Positions 1 to 10,863 of a DNA stretch of 64,000 nucleotides are shown one piece after another. The notes beneath the pieces are model-generated. The model made no database searches. It saw only the letters and a program-made list of their open reading frames with translations, and was not told the DNA's origin. The position numbers were made by a program, and so were the translations under genes. Source of the stretch: Nymphaea colorata (lineage: Eukaryota > Streptophyta > Magnoliopsida > Nymphaeales > Nymphaeaceae); the NCBI RefSeq assembly GCF_008831285.2, contig NC_045143.1:7821503-7885502 (forward strand), given 5' to 3'. Position 1 is the first letter of the stretch, and every line of letters begins with the position of its first letter.

Positions 1-185
1 ATTGTTCAAACACTGCCCGAGCCCGCATGGACACTGTGCGGGCGATTGCCCACACAAGTCCCAGAAACAATTGCTTATTTTTATATTGATACTTGAGGGT
101 AATTTTTTTCATTTACATATTGATGCCTATATAAAATTTAAAATTTTGTTACTCGCGCTCATTAATAGTGATGATCTCTTATTAG
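1..185 (+). other. 3' part of the last intron of the pectinesterase gene
   Basis: The stretch ends in TTATTAG directly before the pectinesterase exon, so it is intron sequence on the plus strand. It has no coding signal of its own. At 36-55 it holds one copy of a palindrome (GTGCGGGCGATTGCCCACAC) that recurs four more times in the window. The sequence after it (T-rich, then TATAAAATTTAAAATTTT) also matches the other copies, so a transposon remnant lies inside this intron. Confidence 0.6.
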
Positions 186-336
186 GACTGTGTTCTATGG
201 AGAGTACAAGTGCCTAGGACCAGGAGCAAGCTATGCGGGGAGGGTTGCGTGGTCGAAGGAACTGACGGATGAGGAGGCAAAGCCTTTCATCAAACTCAGC
301 TTCGTCGATGGGATGGAATGGATCAGCGTGTATTGA
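186..336 (+). CDS. Pectinesterase (pectin methylesterase), last exon, C-terminus only
   Basis: This exon encodes the last 49 residues of a pectin methylesterase, a secreted enzyme that removes methyl esters from cell-wall homogalacturonan. The reading starts at the splice acceptor TTATTAG|G and gives [15 protein letters not shown], then [17 protein letters not shown], and ends MEWISVY with TGA at 334-336. The Y-G-E-Y, G-P-G-A and G-R-V-x-W blocks, followed by the acidic LTDEEA segment, are the conserved C-terminal signature of plant family CE8 enzymes. The catalytic Asp and Arg residues lie in earlier exons outside the window, so activity cannot be judged. The wording is closest to the class lacking an inhibitor pro-region (PPME1/QRT1-like), which is inference. 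An intron before this block is usual for the family. AATAAA follows 98 bases after the stop. Confidence 0.88.
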
Positions 337-433
337 TCTCCATTAATCGTCAGATCACAATGTAATTATGCTTCAAATCCACTGTTGTTCGTTCAAATAT
401 GACCTTATTCTTCATTGGCTCAAAAGATAATTA

Positions 434-439
434 AATAAA
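434..439 (+). terminator. Polyadenylation signal AATAAA of the pectinesterase gene
   Basis: AATAAA occurs about 98 bases after the pectinesterase stop codon in an AT-rich context, a normal distance for a plant near-upstream element. Cleavage would fall roughly 15-30 bases later; this is inferred from position only. Confidence 0.5.
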
Positions 440-529
440 GAATTAAAGCATCATCTCTATCTCTTCCCCCCGGGTCACATGGAAGGTATTCTCCTTTTTT
501 TTTTTTTTTCCAGCTTCCTATATATATAT

Positions 530-531
<2 letters not shown>

Positions 532-571
<40 letters not shown>

Positions 572-575
572 GGGG
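532..575. repeat. (GA)n microsatellite followed by a G15 run
   Basis: About 29 bases of perfect GA repeat run straight into 15 consecutive G residues. The G run is unusual in this AT-rich setting and could form a quadruplex if single-stranded. Confidence 0.9.
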
Positions 576-1702
576 AGATGGTAGGAGAGATTGCACTAAA
601 AAAAATAAGAAACCTTTACTTATTCAAAAGAACGTGAGTAAAAATAGAGAAAATGTCACTGACGTTTTTGCAAAAAGTTAAAGAAGATTGTGTACAAATA
701 ACTACAATGACGAAAGGCCAAAAGTCAGTAAAGACAATATAAGGATATGCCGTCAGAATACACAAAAACACCATCACTAGAAATGGGTTTTCTCGTCTCC
801 CATTTACTGACATACTTGGAGTGATAAAAATGTGAGAAGTCAAATCCTCTAGCCATCTTGAGCTCCATTCGGCCACAGCCACCCTATGTATTTCATAGGG
901 CCGGTGGAATTAAATATATTGCCCGATACAATGCATCGGACAATGGGTTTGGGGAAGCCATAGGATTTCTTTGTCCAAAACTGAGAGAGAGAGTAAACCT
1001 AACAAGTCTCATTCCCTTTTTAGGATTCATCAATGTTAAAGTGAGGAAGATGGGTAAAATTAAGAAGTCAGTGAGAGTAAGAGAGAAAAGAAAATACAAA
1101 AAAACAAGCAATATTTTCCATAACATTTTTCTTAGGGCTTGATTTTCCAGATTTTATCCGCCACCTACAAAAGTACTGAATGTTAAGGACCCAAACATAG
1201 CATATTTGTATTAGAAGAAGAATTTTGCGTTCACGGGACACATGTTTTAAGAACACATTTTCTTGTTTTAGAGGACATGGAGTGGTATGCTATCATGCAT
1301 AACTAGTGTTTGATTGTTGGATCTAAGAGCAACATTTATAAACATATTACATTTTCTCAAATAGAAATATGGTATTCTTGAACAGGAAATTTTCATTGTA
1401 GGGATGAACTAGAGTTTTAAAATTTTAATAAGGGCCAAAGTATAATTTTTTAATTTTTTTATATCAGTTAAACTAAATTTAAAACAAAAACTTATGAGTA
1501 AAATTTTGATTTTTTTTTTCAAATCCGGGTGGGCGAAGAGGTACCATGGCCCCCTGCTTCTACCCGTGTTCTTGAAATATATGTTTCAAGATGTTTTCCA
1601 TGTGCACAATATTTTACTTACGAAACATCTTCTAAGTGTGACAACCACAAAAGTATGTCTACAGTATTCAATTTAGATGTCAACTTGTTTTTAAGTGTTT
1701 AT
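576..1702. other. Intergenic stretch without recognisable gene
   Basis: AT-rich sequence with scattered homopolymers. Open frames here (for example 616-882 on minus and 858-1142 on plus) lack family motifs, codon bias and splice context. The segment near 1405-1440 (GAGTTTTAAAATTTTAATAAGGG) resembles the interior of hAT-like non-autonomous repeats found elsewhere in the window. Confidence 0.5.
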
Positions 1703-1705
1703 TTA

Positions 1706-2238
1706 GGGGCCGTTTGATGGCTCAGAAATATATTTTTGGAAATATAGGAAATGGAAAAATGGAATGGGAAAAATCTTTTCGATTCCAATTTTGGTGTGTG
1801 TGTGATGACTCAGAAATATATTTCCAATTCTATATTTCTGAGTTTGATGGTACAGAAATATATTTTCAGATTTCCAGAAAATTAATTCTTAGTTAGATAA
1901 TAAGGAAACATTTTTTTAGTGTTTAGAGGTTAACAAGAATAATGGGAACCTTGTGTGGAGCATCCTCAAGGACGATAACCAACCCTTGAACTTTCACACA
2001 TTTCACTGATCTTGAGAATTTGCTGTAACATAGCTGACATTGGTTTGGAATCACAGCAGAGAAGATCAGCAACCAGAAGGTGGTCAATCACTGCAGTTAC
2101 CTTGCCACTTCTAGAGGGCCAAGTTTCAGAACTCAACGGTCGAAAATATTTTTATGCGTTTGTTAGGATGAAAAAATTTTGAATTTTTGAAATTTTTTTC
2201 TGAGTAAATAGTATTTTTCCGGCCCGTCAAACGGGCCC
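1706..2238. mobile_element. Non-autonomous PIF/Harbinger-type element (Tourist-like) with gene capture
   Basis: The left end GGGGCCGTTTGATGG and the reverse complement of the right end, GGGCCCGTTTGACGG, match at 13 of 15 positions. The element is flanked on both sides by TTA (1703-1705 and 2239-2241), the 3-bp target duplication typical of PIF/Harbinger transposons. The 533 bp body has no transposase. Its outer parts contain repeated CAGAAATATATTT motifs, while the middle (about 1920-2140) is compositionally different and codes, on the minus strand, for what looks like a captured gene piece. The TIR resembles the left end of the large Harbinger remnant at 61704. Confidence 0.8.
1923..2139 (-). 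pseudogene. Captured gene fragment inside the Harbinger element, one frameshift
   Basis: Read on the minus strand, 2139 down to 1966 is open for 57 codons with normal composition (segments such as GKVTAVIDHLLVADLLCC and SAMLQQILKISEMCE). It hits TGA at 1966-1968, but shifting frame by one base near 1975 continues with a coding-like tail (VLEDAPHKVPIILVNL) to TAA at 1923-1925. The pattern is that of a real exon with a single one-base indel. I do not recognise the parent gene. Because it lies wholly inside the TIR-bounded element, it was probably picked up by the transposon. No start codon or promoter is visible, so it is unlikely to be a functional gene. Confidence 0.45.
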
Positions 2239-2421
2239 TTAAGTCCTTTAAGGCAGCCCTAATACACTTTACATATACGTAGTAGGGTAAACCCCGATGT
2301 GCATGCCGGGGGCCGCACGTAACTCAGTCTTCATTTGGTTTAGCAATTGTCACGTCCACTATTTATGATCACTTTGAATTAGATTAATTGCCTAAAGAGT
2401 ATAGATTTGGCAGTCAGACTG

Positions 2422-2589
2422 CAGGGGCGGAGCCAGGATTTTGTTTCAGAACGGGCCAAATAATTCAACCTCGGATCTGGGTAGGGCCAAACTGAACCTA
2501 AATAAAAAAAAAATACATTGCACAACTAATAATTTTTATTTTTCTAATATAATTTTTTTTTTTAAGTTAGTTAGGGTGGGCCACCCCTG
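2422..2589. mobile_element. hAT-type MITE, 168 bp, with perfect 8-bp target duplication
   Basis: The ends are CAGGGGCGGAGCCAGG and, reverse-complemented, CAGGGGTGGCCCACC: an imperfect TIR of about 14 bp. The 8-bp sequence TCAGACTG occurs directly on each side (2414-2421 and 2590-2597), the target-duplication length of hAT transposons. The interior is AT-rich and non-coding. It belongs to the same family as 51702-51834. Confidence 0.85.
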
Positions 2590-2597
2590 TCAGACTG

Positions 2598-3425
2598 GTG
2601 TGTGTGAAGACTTCGTGTTGCCAGTTTGATTCCCATAGGCATTATTTTTTATTTCCATAAGCATTACTCACATTTGTGACATATATGGAGGGGGGTGTGA
2701 CTTGGGGTCAAAGAGTCACACTGACCTACCTCGAGTCTTGATGCAACTTTGGACCCTAAATACAAGGAAAAGGTGAGAGACTTCGACCTTCACTCAAACG
2801 GTTTCGCCTATGACCCAAATCAGCTTGTTCGGTCTCCACATTACATGGTGTGGTGAAACCATTACTTGTGTTGATAAACATTGTTACTCAAGCAAGCTCT
2901 AAAACTATGTGCTACTCTGTACCCCTGTATAATTAAGAACCTGTTTTGGCTTATGATGTGTTTCAAATCTTCGACCTCCAGGAAATAAATTAGCAGAATC
3001 TTTTCAATGTCACGAAACGCCGTTTCTTTGGAGGTAAGACATTTATTATACCCCATGTTATGAATATTTATATCCCCTAATTATATATCATCGTTGATCA
3101 GCAGAAATAATTGCTGCACATAATGGATCGAAATAAAATCATTTACTAACTTGATTGTAGAGTCAAAACTAGTTTGAGATAATTATTTAGAATATTTGAT
3201 CAATTTTGGTCACCTCTTATATATTTTCATAAAGAGACGGTTTGCGCCAATGATCAATAACCACAGAAACTCGGTTTGTTTTTTCTGAAGAATAAATACA
3301 TTTAGAAAAAAAAAAGTTACATTTCTAACTTGGGTTGGATCTAGAGTTTAGCAAATCCAACTTAATCGGACCTCATCTAATTAGTTGATTAGCTCGGACT
3401 AACTAGCATGAAATCAGTTGGTCAG
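2598..3425. other. Intergenic stretch without recognisable gene
   Basis: AT-rich DNA. A tRNA-like box (TTTGATTCCCATAGGC) near 2627-2643 hints at a SINE fragment. Nothing codes for a recognisable protein. Confidence 0.45.
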
Positions 3426-3427
3426 AA

Positions 3428-3618
3428 TCAGTGGCACAGTGAGGATTTTTTTATTGGAGGGCGAACCGATTTTTCTTTTTCAAAAATTTTGAAGGCCTTC
3501 TCAAAAATTTTATAGGAGCCAACTTAAAAATATTTATAAAAATTATAGTGCGCAATTGGTTTCCTAAGTCTCAAAAGAAAAAATGCCCCCTGCCTGCCCC
3601 TAGTACTGTGCCTATGTT
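3428..3618. mobile_element. Probable hAT-like non-autonomous repeat
   Basis: Starts near AGTGGCACAGTGAGGATT and ends near CCCCTAGTACTGTGCC, so the GGCACAGT motif is present in inverted orientation at both ends. The interior (CAAAAATTTTGAAGG, ATTTATAAAAATTATAGTG) has the layout seen in the other hAT-like repeats here. No clear 8-bp target duplication could be found, so the borders are approximate. Confidence 0.45.
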
Positions 3619-3804
3619 AGTTCTCAGGCTCAACCTCAAGCTCTTGTGATGTACAGGTATCAGTCCCAACCTCAAATTCATCTGAAAATGCATACAGAAT
3701 GCAAATAGATTACTTTATAAAACATGAAACAATTTCTACTAGATCCAACAAAAACATGAAAAGAATTTATTGTTTAAAACACTTTAACAGCTGCAACAAA
3801 ACAA

Positions 3805-4395
3805 TGTAAGGAGCATAACGTAGTTGGTCGAGCTAGGATCCTATAGAAAGACAGGTCTCTAATTCAATTCTCGTAGGTGTTATGTTCTTGTGTTTTAAAG
3901 TGGTAAGGCGCGACATCCAAGTTGAAGGGTGTACGTTGCTATCGCTGACACCGACGCAGCTCAAGACCCCAGAAGTAGGGACAATGGGGGGCCTTCGGGC
4001 CTCTTTTCGGACGGTGGGACGAACCTCTTGCTCACTTGAACAATGCTGCCACTTATTTTAATAAAAATCCAAAAATTATGCCCTTCTTCTTCTGTCGAAA
4101 AAAAAAAAGAGGTTGCATTGAAAGAGCACAACATGGCTGTGGGGCAGTTGGCAGGTGAAAACCTATTGACAGTTCAATTCCCATGGGTGTTAGTATTTTA
4201 TACCGAAAATAGTGTTAGAGCAAAGCACTATACTAAGTGACACAAGTTAGGCTCATACTATTTATGAGAAATTACCATTTTCATCCACCGTAATAACTAT
4301 CATACGACGGAAGTAGCATAGCTGGTCGAACTAACAGGCCGATAAAAGTTTGGGCAACATTTTGATTCTCATGAGTGTTGTTCTTTTGGACTACT
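3805..4395 (+). repeat. Cluster of three tRNA-derived SINE-like heads
   Basis: Three segments share a tRNA-like start and a B-box-like motif: 3811-3885 (AGCATAACGTAGTTGGTCGA then AATTCAATTCTCGTAGG), 4122-4198 (GAGCACAACATGGCTG then AGTTCAATTCCCATGGG) and 4311-4385 (AGTAGCATAGCTGGTCGA then TTTTGATTCTCATGAG). The TAGTTGG/TAGCTGG and TTCAATTC boxes correspond to degenerate A and B boxes of RNA polymerase III promoters. The copies are diverged and their 3' borders unclear. They could also be one element and its fragments. Confidence 0.45.
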
Positions 4396-5180
4396 AACTG
4401 TACGATGCTCTAGTTGATGGCTGTACCACTCTTAACCAAATTCAAAAGTAGTTTTGGGCTTGTGAGGCAAGGAAAAGAGAAGGAGATACTTAACTTCTTA
4501 CCCACCATAATAATTGAAAAAGGGTTGACATTCAGGTGTTCACCACTTTCCTTACATGAGCGGCCAATGAAGTCTAGTTATGTTGCAATCATTTAAGCAA
4601 CTGAGACGCGCATTTAGAGCAAGCGCCATGACAGAAGCCATAACTGCCAGCACTGCTCGATTCGAACAGCCTAAATGAATTTCATAAATAGCAGGAAGCT
4701 TCCTTGTTTAATGACTGTAAGTAGCGTGAAGGGATCTGCTTCTCAAAGTTGAGTGAATGAGGGAGTGTCGTTCAATGTGAAATGGCTCACTGAAATAGTT
4801 TTAGTTTTATTGCAATGCTGAACACATTCAGTGTTATGCTCTTTGTGAGGGAATTTTTAACATTTTTTGAAAAAAAAGTGTTCATTTTCATTAAGAAAAT
4901 AATTTTTGCCTTCTTTATTTCTACAGTTACAAAAGAAGAGTCTCCTTTTTGGCATCCATTTGGGTAGAGGATAACTTGCTACATGATGTCGATTATGTGA
5001 AAAAAATAAAGAACGTTAAATAGATTTTAAACTGGCTACTGCATGTTCCAGGCTAATTCCTCTTCTTCATGTCTTCTCCCAACTCCGTAGTAACATTCAC
5101 AAATCAGGGTTAATTGAAGACGAGAGGTCATTGACAAGCAGGTTGAAGCGCAACAGAAGCAGCATTGAAAGCAAACTTTG

Positions 5181-5254
5181 TATTTTCAGGGAATGAATAA
5201 AGGGTATTTTTCAGGGAATGAATAAAGGGTATTTTCAGGGAATGAATAAAGGGT
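5181..5254. repeat. Short tandem repeat, about 25 bp x 3
   Basis: The unit TTTTCAGGGAATGAATAAAG plus GGTA is present three times in a row with one-base differences in the T run. Non-coding. Confidence 0.85.
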
Positions 5255-5964
5255 TGGGTGGAAGCTTCAGCTCCTTTTTAAAATACTCTTCCTACTCAAG
5301 CACAAGATGTTTTTATTAGTTTTGGATTTTCATGAGAAATTTTCTCATGATGAGAGACAAGCGAACATGGGCAAGCATTGAGGAGATGCATATTTAATGT
5401 CAGGTATAAGCACCGTATCACAATTAATTTGAAAGGGACGTAACCTAGAAAATTAAACCCTTTCTAATTAAAGTCAATTAACTGGAACGCGTGCCAAAGT
5501 TTGCAGTATTATCTCTGCTACGGTAAACTGTCCCCCCGCGTGGAAACATACTTGTGCAATTAAGTTTATATTAAATCCACTTTCATGGAGAATAAATATC
5601 AAATTTAACAACTACCAATCAATAACTATAATATATTGAAGAGTTGACTGTGCCCGAGGGGCGTGCCATAGTTGCATGGCTTGTGAGGCGCTCAGACAAA
5701 GTTTGATTCTTGCAGAAAAAAACTCCCCTAGAAATATGACGGTTTTCCTAGTGAACCAAATTTGCCACCAAAAATAAATGTGTTCTAATGGAATCGCCAT
5801 TTCTTAGATCGCTGTGACACCAAAGAGAAGGTAGCAAGCAAATGATGTTGTGTGTCATAACGGAATCCAGAAGAAAGGAACACTAATGTAAAGAGAGAGA
5901 GACAGATGCAGCCAATTACTCGAGCCAGTTAAACTTGCTTTAAACTGAATGAGTTTTAGTAAGG

Positions 5965-6355
5965 AATGTCAATATATCTGAGATATCCAACCGAACTGTT
6001 TCGACAAAAATAGATAAGAAAAGAAAATGAAATATTAGATTAACAAATTGAATCATATTCGGATTTAAGAAACGAGGTCCAATTGGATTCGGATTGATAT
6101 TTGGATCAGATTTAATTTTAAATCAATACGGTATATCTAATGCAATTACATTTTGAAAAACAGTCAAATTCAGTTCAAAATTCGGATTCAAATTTGAATG
6201 TAAAAGTCAAATTCAGATTTTGAAATTGGATTTCGGATTCGGATTGGATTCAAATATAACTTTTTTTTTCCTATTTGAATGAGGTAGCCAAAAAAAAATG
6301 TAATTAAAAGTATATCCAATTCAAATCTGATCAATTGACATCCACAGTCCTAGTT
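5965..6355. mobile_element. Non-autonomous repeat with ATGTCAA termini and ATTCGGAT-rich interior
   Basis: The left end AGGAATGTCAATATATC and the reverse complement of the right end, GGATGTCAATTGATCAG, are similar, forming a loose TIR. The interior is made of variants of CGGATTCAAATTTGAAT and GGATTCGGATT. Comparable segments occur near 15.2-16.0, 17.0-18.2, 26.6-26.95, 48.8-49.2, 49.9-50.4, 54.5-55.2 and 57.0-57.7 kb. Class is uncertain. Confidence 0.45.
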
Positions 6356-6668
6356 GAGCTGGGTTCCAGAATGTGAGAGAGAGAGCCAATTAGTCAAACC
6401 AGCTCAATTTGACTTAAGCTAAACAGGTTCTAGTCGAGCTGGGATCAAGCATCCTCAGTTTGGGCTCGAGCCGAGCTACAGCCTGTGACTGCGTTCCGAG
6501 CCTTGGCCGACACCTATTGGCTTGACCAGGTTTAAATTAAAAATATATTTTTATGTAAAATAGTATACATATATATATATATATATATATAATCATATGT
6601 ATAAATCAATTAAAATAATACTAAACATAACTTATCAAGTCGAATCAATTTTTTTCGAACCTGAGTCG

Positions 6669-6880
6669 GGGCCCAATCCAGGCTCGGTACCGAGTACATA
6701 GTATCCGTTGGGTACCTGGCTGGCCCGATGAGCAGCCTGCTCAGGTAGCTCAAACTCGGTTAATTTAATATCCGGGCCCAATCCAGGCTCGGTACCGAGT
6801 ACATAGTATCCGTTGGGTACCTGGCTGGCCCGATGAGCAGCCTGCTCAGGTAGCTCAAACTCGGTTAATTTAATATCCGG
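6669..6880. repeat. Exact tandem duplication of a 105-bp GC-rich unit
   Basis: The unit starting GGGCCCAATCCAGGCTCGG and ending GGTTAATTTAATATCC occurs twice head to tail with period 105 and no visible difference. The flanking GAGCCGAGCT/GGGCCCGA wording belongs to a dispersed repeat also seen at 28.04-28.26 and 53.15-53.30 kb. The open frame across it (6635-6886, minus) is a by-product of the repeat. Confidence 0.9.
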
Positions 6881-8714
6881 CCCCACTCGAGACTTTTGGT
6901 TTCAGTCTATGTAGGAAGTCGGTGACACATAGCCGCCCAGATAAAGCCCGATTGCTCAATTATGGCATTAAGCTCGAGAAGAATGCATTTGATACAGAGC
7001 GTTGCCCTATACTTATTGCAGGCTCTGATACTGAAATAACTCAGCTTATGCGGTCTTCATAAACATCGCCAATTTTTTCTTTCTTGACAAGCAGAGTAAC
7101 CCTGCACTATTGGCTGTCATCGGTACATCTCTTTTATAACTTGTGAGTTCAATGTCCTGGTTGTCGTGACTGAAGAGTTCAACTCCAAAACTTCCTGCTT
7201 AACCTCGCTAGCTTGCTGGACAGCTTAGTTACCATTAAAGGCATGAGTTGGCTTTAGCATATCACCCTGTCATTTTTTGTCTCCGCCGAATCCTGCGAGC
7301 TGCGTTTAAGGCCAAGGAAGATCAGAAGTTGGCCGTGAGTTTATCTTTTAATTCTCCTACTTACTGCAAAAACACATGTTAAACATTACACAAGAACCTA
7401 AACCATGCAAAAAGAGCCGATAGCCAATAATTTTTGGTGTTTAATTGATTTGATTTGGAGAAACTTCTTCAAATTTGATGGTAACAGTTTGGTGGTTTTC
7501 AACATGTCTTTGTAAAACTCAAATTTTCACATCTATGACTTTGGTTCCCAAGGGAATTGGCGCAACGGTTAGGGCAGCAACTGATATATATAACATTGAA
7601 ACTACAATTAATTAACCCTTCAATACAAATTAATTAAACCCTTCAACTGGTTTCCTTTGATTTCTAATTCCACACTGGTGTATAGGTTTGATCCTTAAGT
7701 GCAAAACCTGTAAAGAGTCGCATCCTTTTTTTCCTTTTTCTTTTTCTTTTTGAGTCTTTTATCTTGGAAAGGTCGATGATTTCTTTTACGTTCTATACCT
7801 GATGGTTTGTACCTACCAATATATTATATAATACATAATATAGTACTCGAACTCAACGAAAAGAGACAATAGATGGAAAATTGAATGTGCGTGATGGTAA
7901 AGAACAAAACACCCTTTCCACCGAGAGTAGAATGCTCCTCATTCACTGACGTTGAGGCTTGGTACACTATTTTAAAAGATGACATGAAAAGCATCTAGTT
8001 TAAAGCGCGTTTGCCTTGCAGCCATAATTTAAAGAAAGGAAGTAAGATCCCTTTTCAAGGGAAGTAAATTTCGACTAAAAATGGGAACAGAGATTTTTGT
8101 GGCGATTCCTTGTGAAACAGACCCTGGGGAATGGAAATTGATATTACTTAGTTTTGTATAAACGATCTGTTCATCATTGCTCCCAATCTAAGTTACACAA
8201 AGTTTGATCTATGAAACTTGAGTAGTCAAGTTTGATTTTTCTTAGCAACAAAAATTATACTTTTGCTTCTTACTTGCTTCCTTCTTTTCTCTCACAACTT
8301 TTTGTACTTGGTGTACTGATTGCTCCAAAGTAAATATGAGCAACACAAATTGAAGGCAAAGACAATAAACAAGATAAGGATCGCTTTATATGATATGATC
8401 CAAATATAAATATTATGCATCTAATGCCTAAACATTAGTCCAGTAACTTACTAGTAATAAAAGTGGAAAAAGAAAGAGAATCCAACTCAGGGGAACGGAC
8501 TTTGCAGTAAACTCTTCTGCGTTGTTCAAATCAATCCTATGGAGCTGATCTGAGATAGTAACTTTAGCTGCTCTGCATGCCTTGATCTATTGCTTCATCT
8601 ATTCTCATCATTTAGTTGAAAGGCTCATGTGATTTTTAGAAAATGGATCCAGCAAAGACAGAACAGAAAGAAAGCGTATTACTGTGAATCTTTTAACATC
8701 TTGAGATCTCTCCT
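6881..8714. other. Gene-free interval downstream of the IQD gene
   Basis: AT-rich, no coding frame with recognisable motifs. Its right part must hold the 3' untranslated region of the minus-strand IQD gene. I see no obvious AATAAA on the minus strand close to the stop, so the polyadenylation site is not called. Confidence 0.4.
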
Positions 8715-10587
8715 TCACCACTGACTTCGAGGGGAGATCAATTGGTTGCTGTCCAGGCGTGGGCTCCGGCCGGGTTCCGGCGAGCGATCGAGCCGGTTGA
8801 GCACTACGTTCTTGAAACTGAACGATTCCTGATCTGTTGAGCAAGTTCTGTGCATCCCCAGTTCTTTCAAACTGGCCCCTGTCTCAATTGCCTCTTGAAG
8901 AGACAAGATTTTCCTCATGACTGGATCCATGCGCTGTTTAGGAGCACTCTGCGCCCGTGCCTTTGACTGGGAGCTGGCTGGAAAATTGGCCGTGCAGCTA
9001 TAGCTGGCGATGCTGCTCTGGCAGCTCCTTGTACTTTCTCCAAGCGCCGACCGAGTCTCCTGGATGTAGGAACCTGCGAAGCGAGGCGTGTTGTGCGCGG
9101 TGACAGACCGGCGGCGGTGGTTGCCTGGCACGTCCCGATCAGCTGCGGATCTAGATGGAGTAGAGGAAGCAAAGGTGTCTGAAGGGTGGCGGGGAGAAAG
9201 CTCGTACGGTGAGAAAGATGTGAACGACTCAAAAACGGCCGGATTTCTTCTGTGCCGCCGGGGTTTCTGTCTTGGTGTACCGTCCATCTCGACGATCTTC
9301 AGAATCTCTCTTCCCGTGAAGCCATAAACTGCATGGCTACCGTGGATGGCAGGCACATTTTCGGTTCTTGCCCCATCAAATTGCTCCTGCCATGTTGGTG
9401 AATTGAATCAATGACCAAAAGTGGCGCCAAATAAAAAGTACAACACCAGACCCGAGTTCCAAAATCCAGTGAAGAAAACTAAATAAGAGAAGAAAGACAA
9501 AGAAGACGCAAGGATTTTAAGGTTCCAAGACAAGATTTTTCTACGCTCAGGGTTTCATGGAGTCTTTTCGCCACTACACGAGAATAAAAAAAATATAAGA
9601 AACCGCCCTCTCGTAAACATAGGGATTGAAGCAAACCTGCAAAAATGTAAAGATTCGTTTCGTAGAAATTGAGAAATCTATTAAGTATAGATCACGATGA
9701 ACAGTGGTTCACTTGGAAAATTTTGTTCCGTTGAACAAACTCGTCTGGGGATTTTCAAATCCAAGTTGTCTTTAACTTGAATTCCGAGCTAAAAGAAGCA
9801 AACATGCATCCTAAATTTGTTGCATTTACCAGATGTGGTTACTGAACCCAGCCGTAAAATAGGACATGGAAACGGAGAGACTCACAATGAGCCTGCGCCG
9901 GCGAGGTTCGCCGTGAAACTTTCGGTCCTTGGAGGAGGAGGAAGAGTGTGCCTTGCCCATGCGTAGTGCAGCCTGAGCTCGGAGAAGTGCCTTCATACTG
10001 TATAACGTTTTGGCAGCTTCTTTCCGAACCAGGTAGCCTCTAACATATGCCTGCAACTTCACCAGTCCTTTCAGGGCTCTGAGTGCTTTTCTTGCCTGCC
10101 ATCAATCACCAAGATGAGAAAAACTACCAATAAGGTGCATATAAAATGGCACGGATTTATAAAAATTTTACTGTTTAGTGATCTTTTCTTGGCTCACCAG
10201 GAAGCCGCGGAACATAGTCTGGATAGTGATGGCGGCCCGCCGCTCACGGCCGGAGAATACTAAATTCCTGCCTTTGGTGGTTAGCCTGACCACAGCCGCC
10301 GCAGCTTGAGCTGCCGCTACAGCAGCATCGGTAGCTGCCATAGTGGCAGCTGCTACTGCTATAGCGTGCATGTTTTGTTCCTTCTCTGCAGCGTCGAAGA
10401 AGAACGAGTCCCTGTGGGAGTGAGTCCGCGACCCAGAGACTGAGACCGACGATGGAGACGCCTTTCCCTTGCCGAAGGGATTGCCGGCGCACCTTTGCCG
10501 CGATTTCTGATTCTCGTCGCCGCTGTTCTTCTCCACGTGCTTCTTCCCTCCCCATAGACGGCCCAGCCATCTGCTTGCTCTTCCCAT
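8715..10587 (-). CDS. IQ67-domain (IQD) calmodulin-binding protein, 423 aa, three exons
   Basis: Exons on the minus strand are 10587-10198 (130 codons), 10095-9886 (70 codons) and 9386-8715 (223 codons plus TGA). All junctions are phase 0 with GT-AG borders, and both introns are short. IQD proteins are plant scaffolds that bind calmodulin and microtubules or membranes. The start [13 protein letters not shown] is the usual basic N-terminus. The IQ67 core spans exons 1 and 2: [18 protein letters not shown] (about residues 115-132), then [16 protein letters not shown] (about 138-153) and the 1-8-14-type [15 protein letters not shown]. The exon 1/2 junction after FRGFL is the position conserved in the family. 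Near the C-terminus the [11 protein letters not shown] motif, also family-typical, is present. An alanine-rich segment ([15 protein letters not shown]) precedes the IQ repeats. Closest group by feel is the short IQD20-25 type, which is inference. A longer upstream ORF overlaps its start (see separate entry). Confidence 0.93.
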
Positions 10588-10639
10588 CGTTATCCAGTGT
10601 TCCCGGTGAAGGTGCCCTCTCCTTTTCTTCGACGGCCAT
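10244..10639 (-). other. Upstream ORF overlapping the IQD start in another frame
   Basis: An ATG at 10639-10637, 52 bases upstream of the IQD ATG, opens a 131-codon frame that overlaps IQD exon 1. It is Ser/Arg/Gly-rich with no family motif (begins MAVEEKERAPSP). A TAG lies immediately upstream of its ATG. If the transcript starts above 10639, ribosomes would meet this ATG first, so it could dampen IQD translation. It may also be just an open shadow of a GC-rich exon. Confidence 0.35.
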
Positions 10640-10701
10640 CTAAGCAAACAATAAAGAGCAGTTATTAAACCGAAGCAAGGTATCGGGCAAGGAATGGGCC
10701 G

Positions 10702-10734
10702 TATATATATATATATATATATATCCCTTACAAG
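10702..10734 (-). promoter_or_regulatory. (AT)n run, possible TATA region of the IQD gene
   Basis: A perfect AT repeat lies 115-147 bases upstream of the IQD ATG on the minus strand, the only TATA-like sequence at a usable distance. Many such runs occur here by chance, so the assignment is weak. Confidence 0.3.
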
Positions 10735-10863
10735 GACAAAAACATGATCTTGAAATTTTTTGTCAAAAAAAATTATGTAAAACGTGAACCTCCTAATCTT
10801 ACGTCGGTCTAATATGTAGTGCTCATGGGTCTCGTTATATACACAAGCTTCTTCGCATACCAC

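Noticed and set aside
6635-6886. 83-codon minus-strand ORF with an internal amino-acid repeat
   Set aside because: Created by the 105-bp tandem duplication (105 is divisible by 3); no family similarity.
10588-10863. Upstream extension of the IQD exon 1 frame (about 92 more codons)
   Set aside because: The MGRASRW start is canonical for IQD proteins, and the extension contains translated (AT)n repeat.
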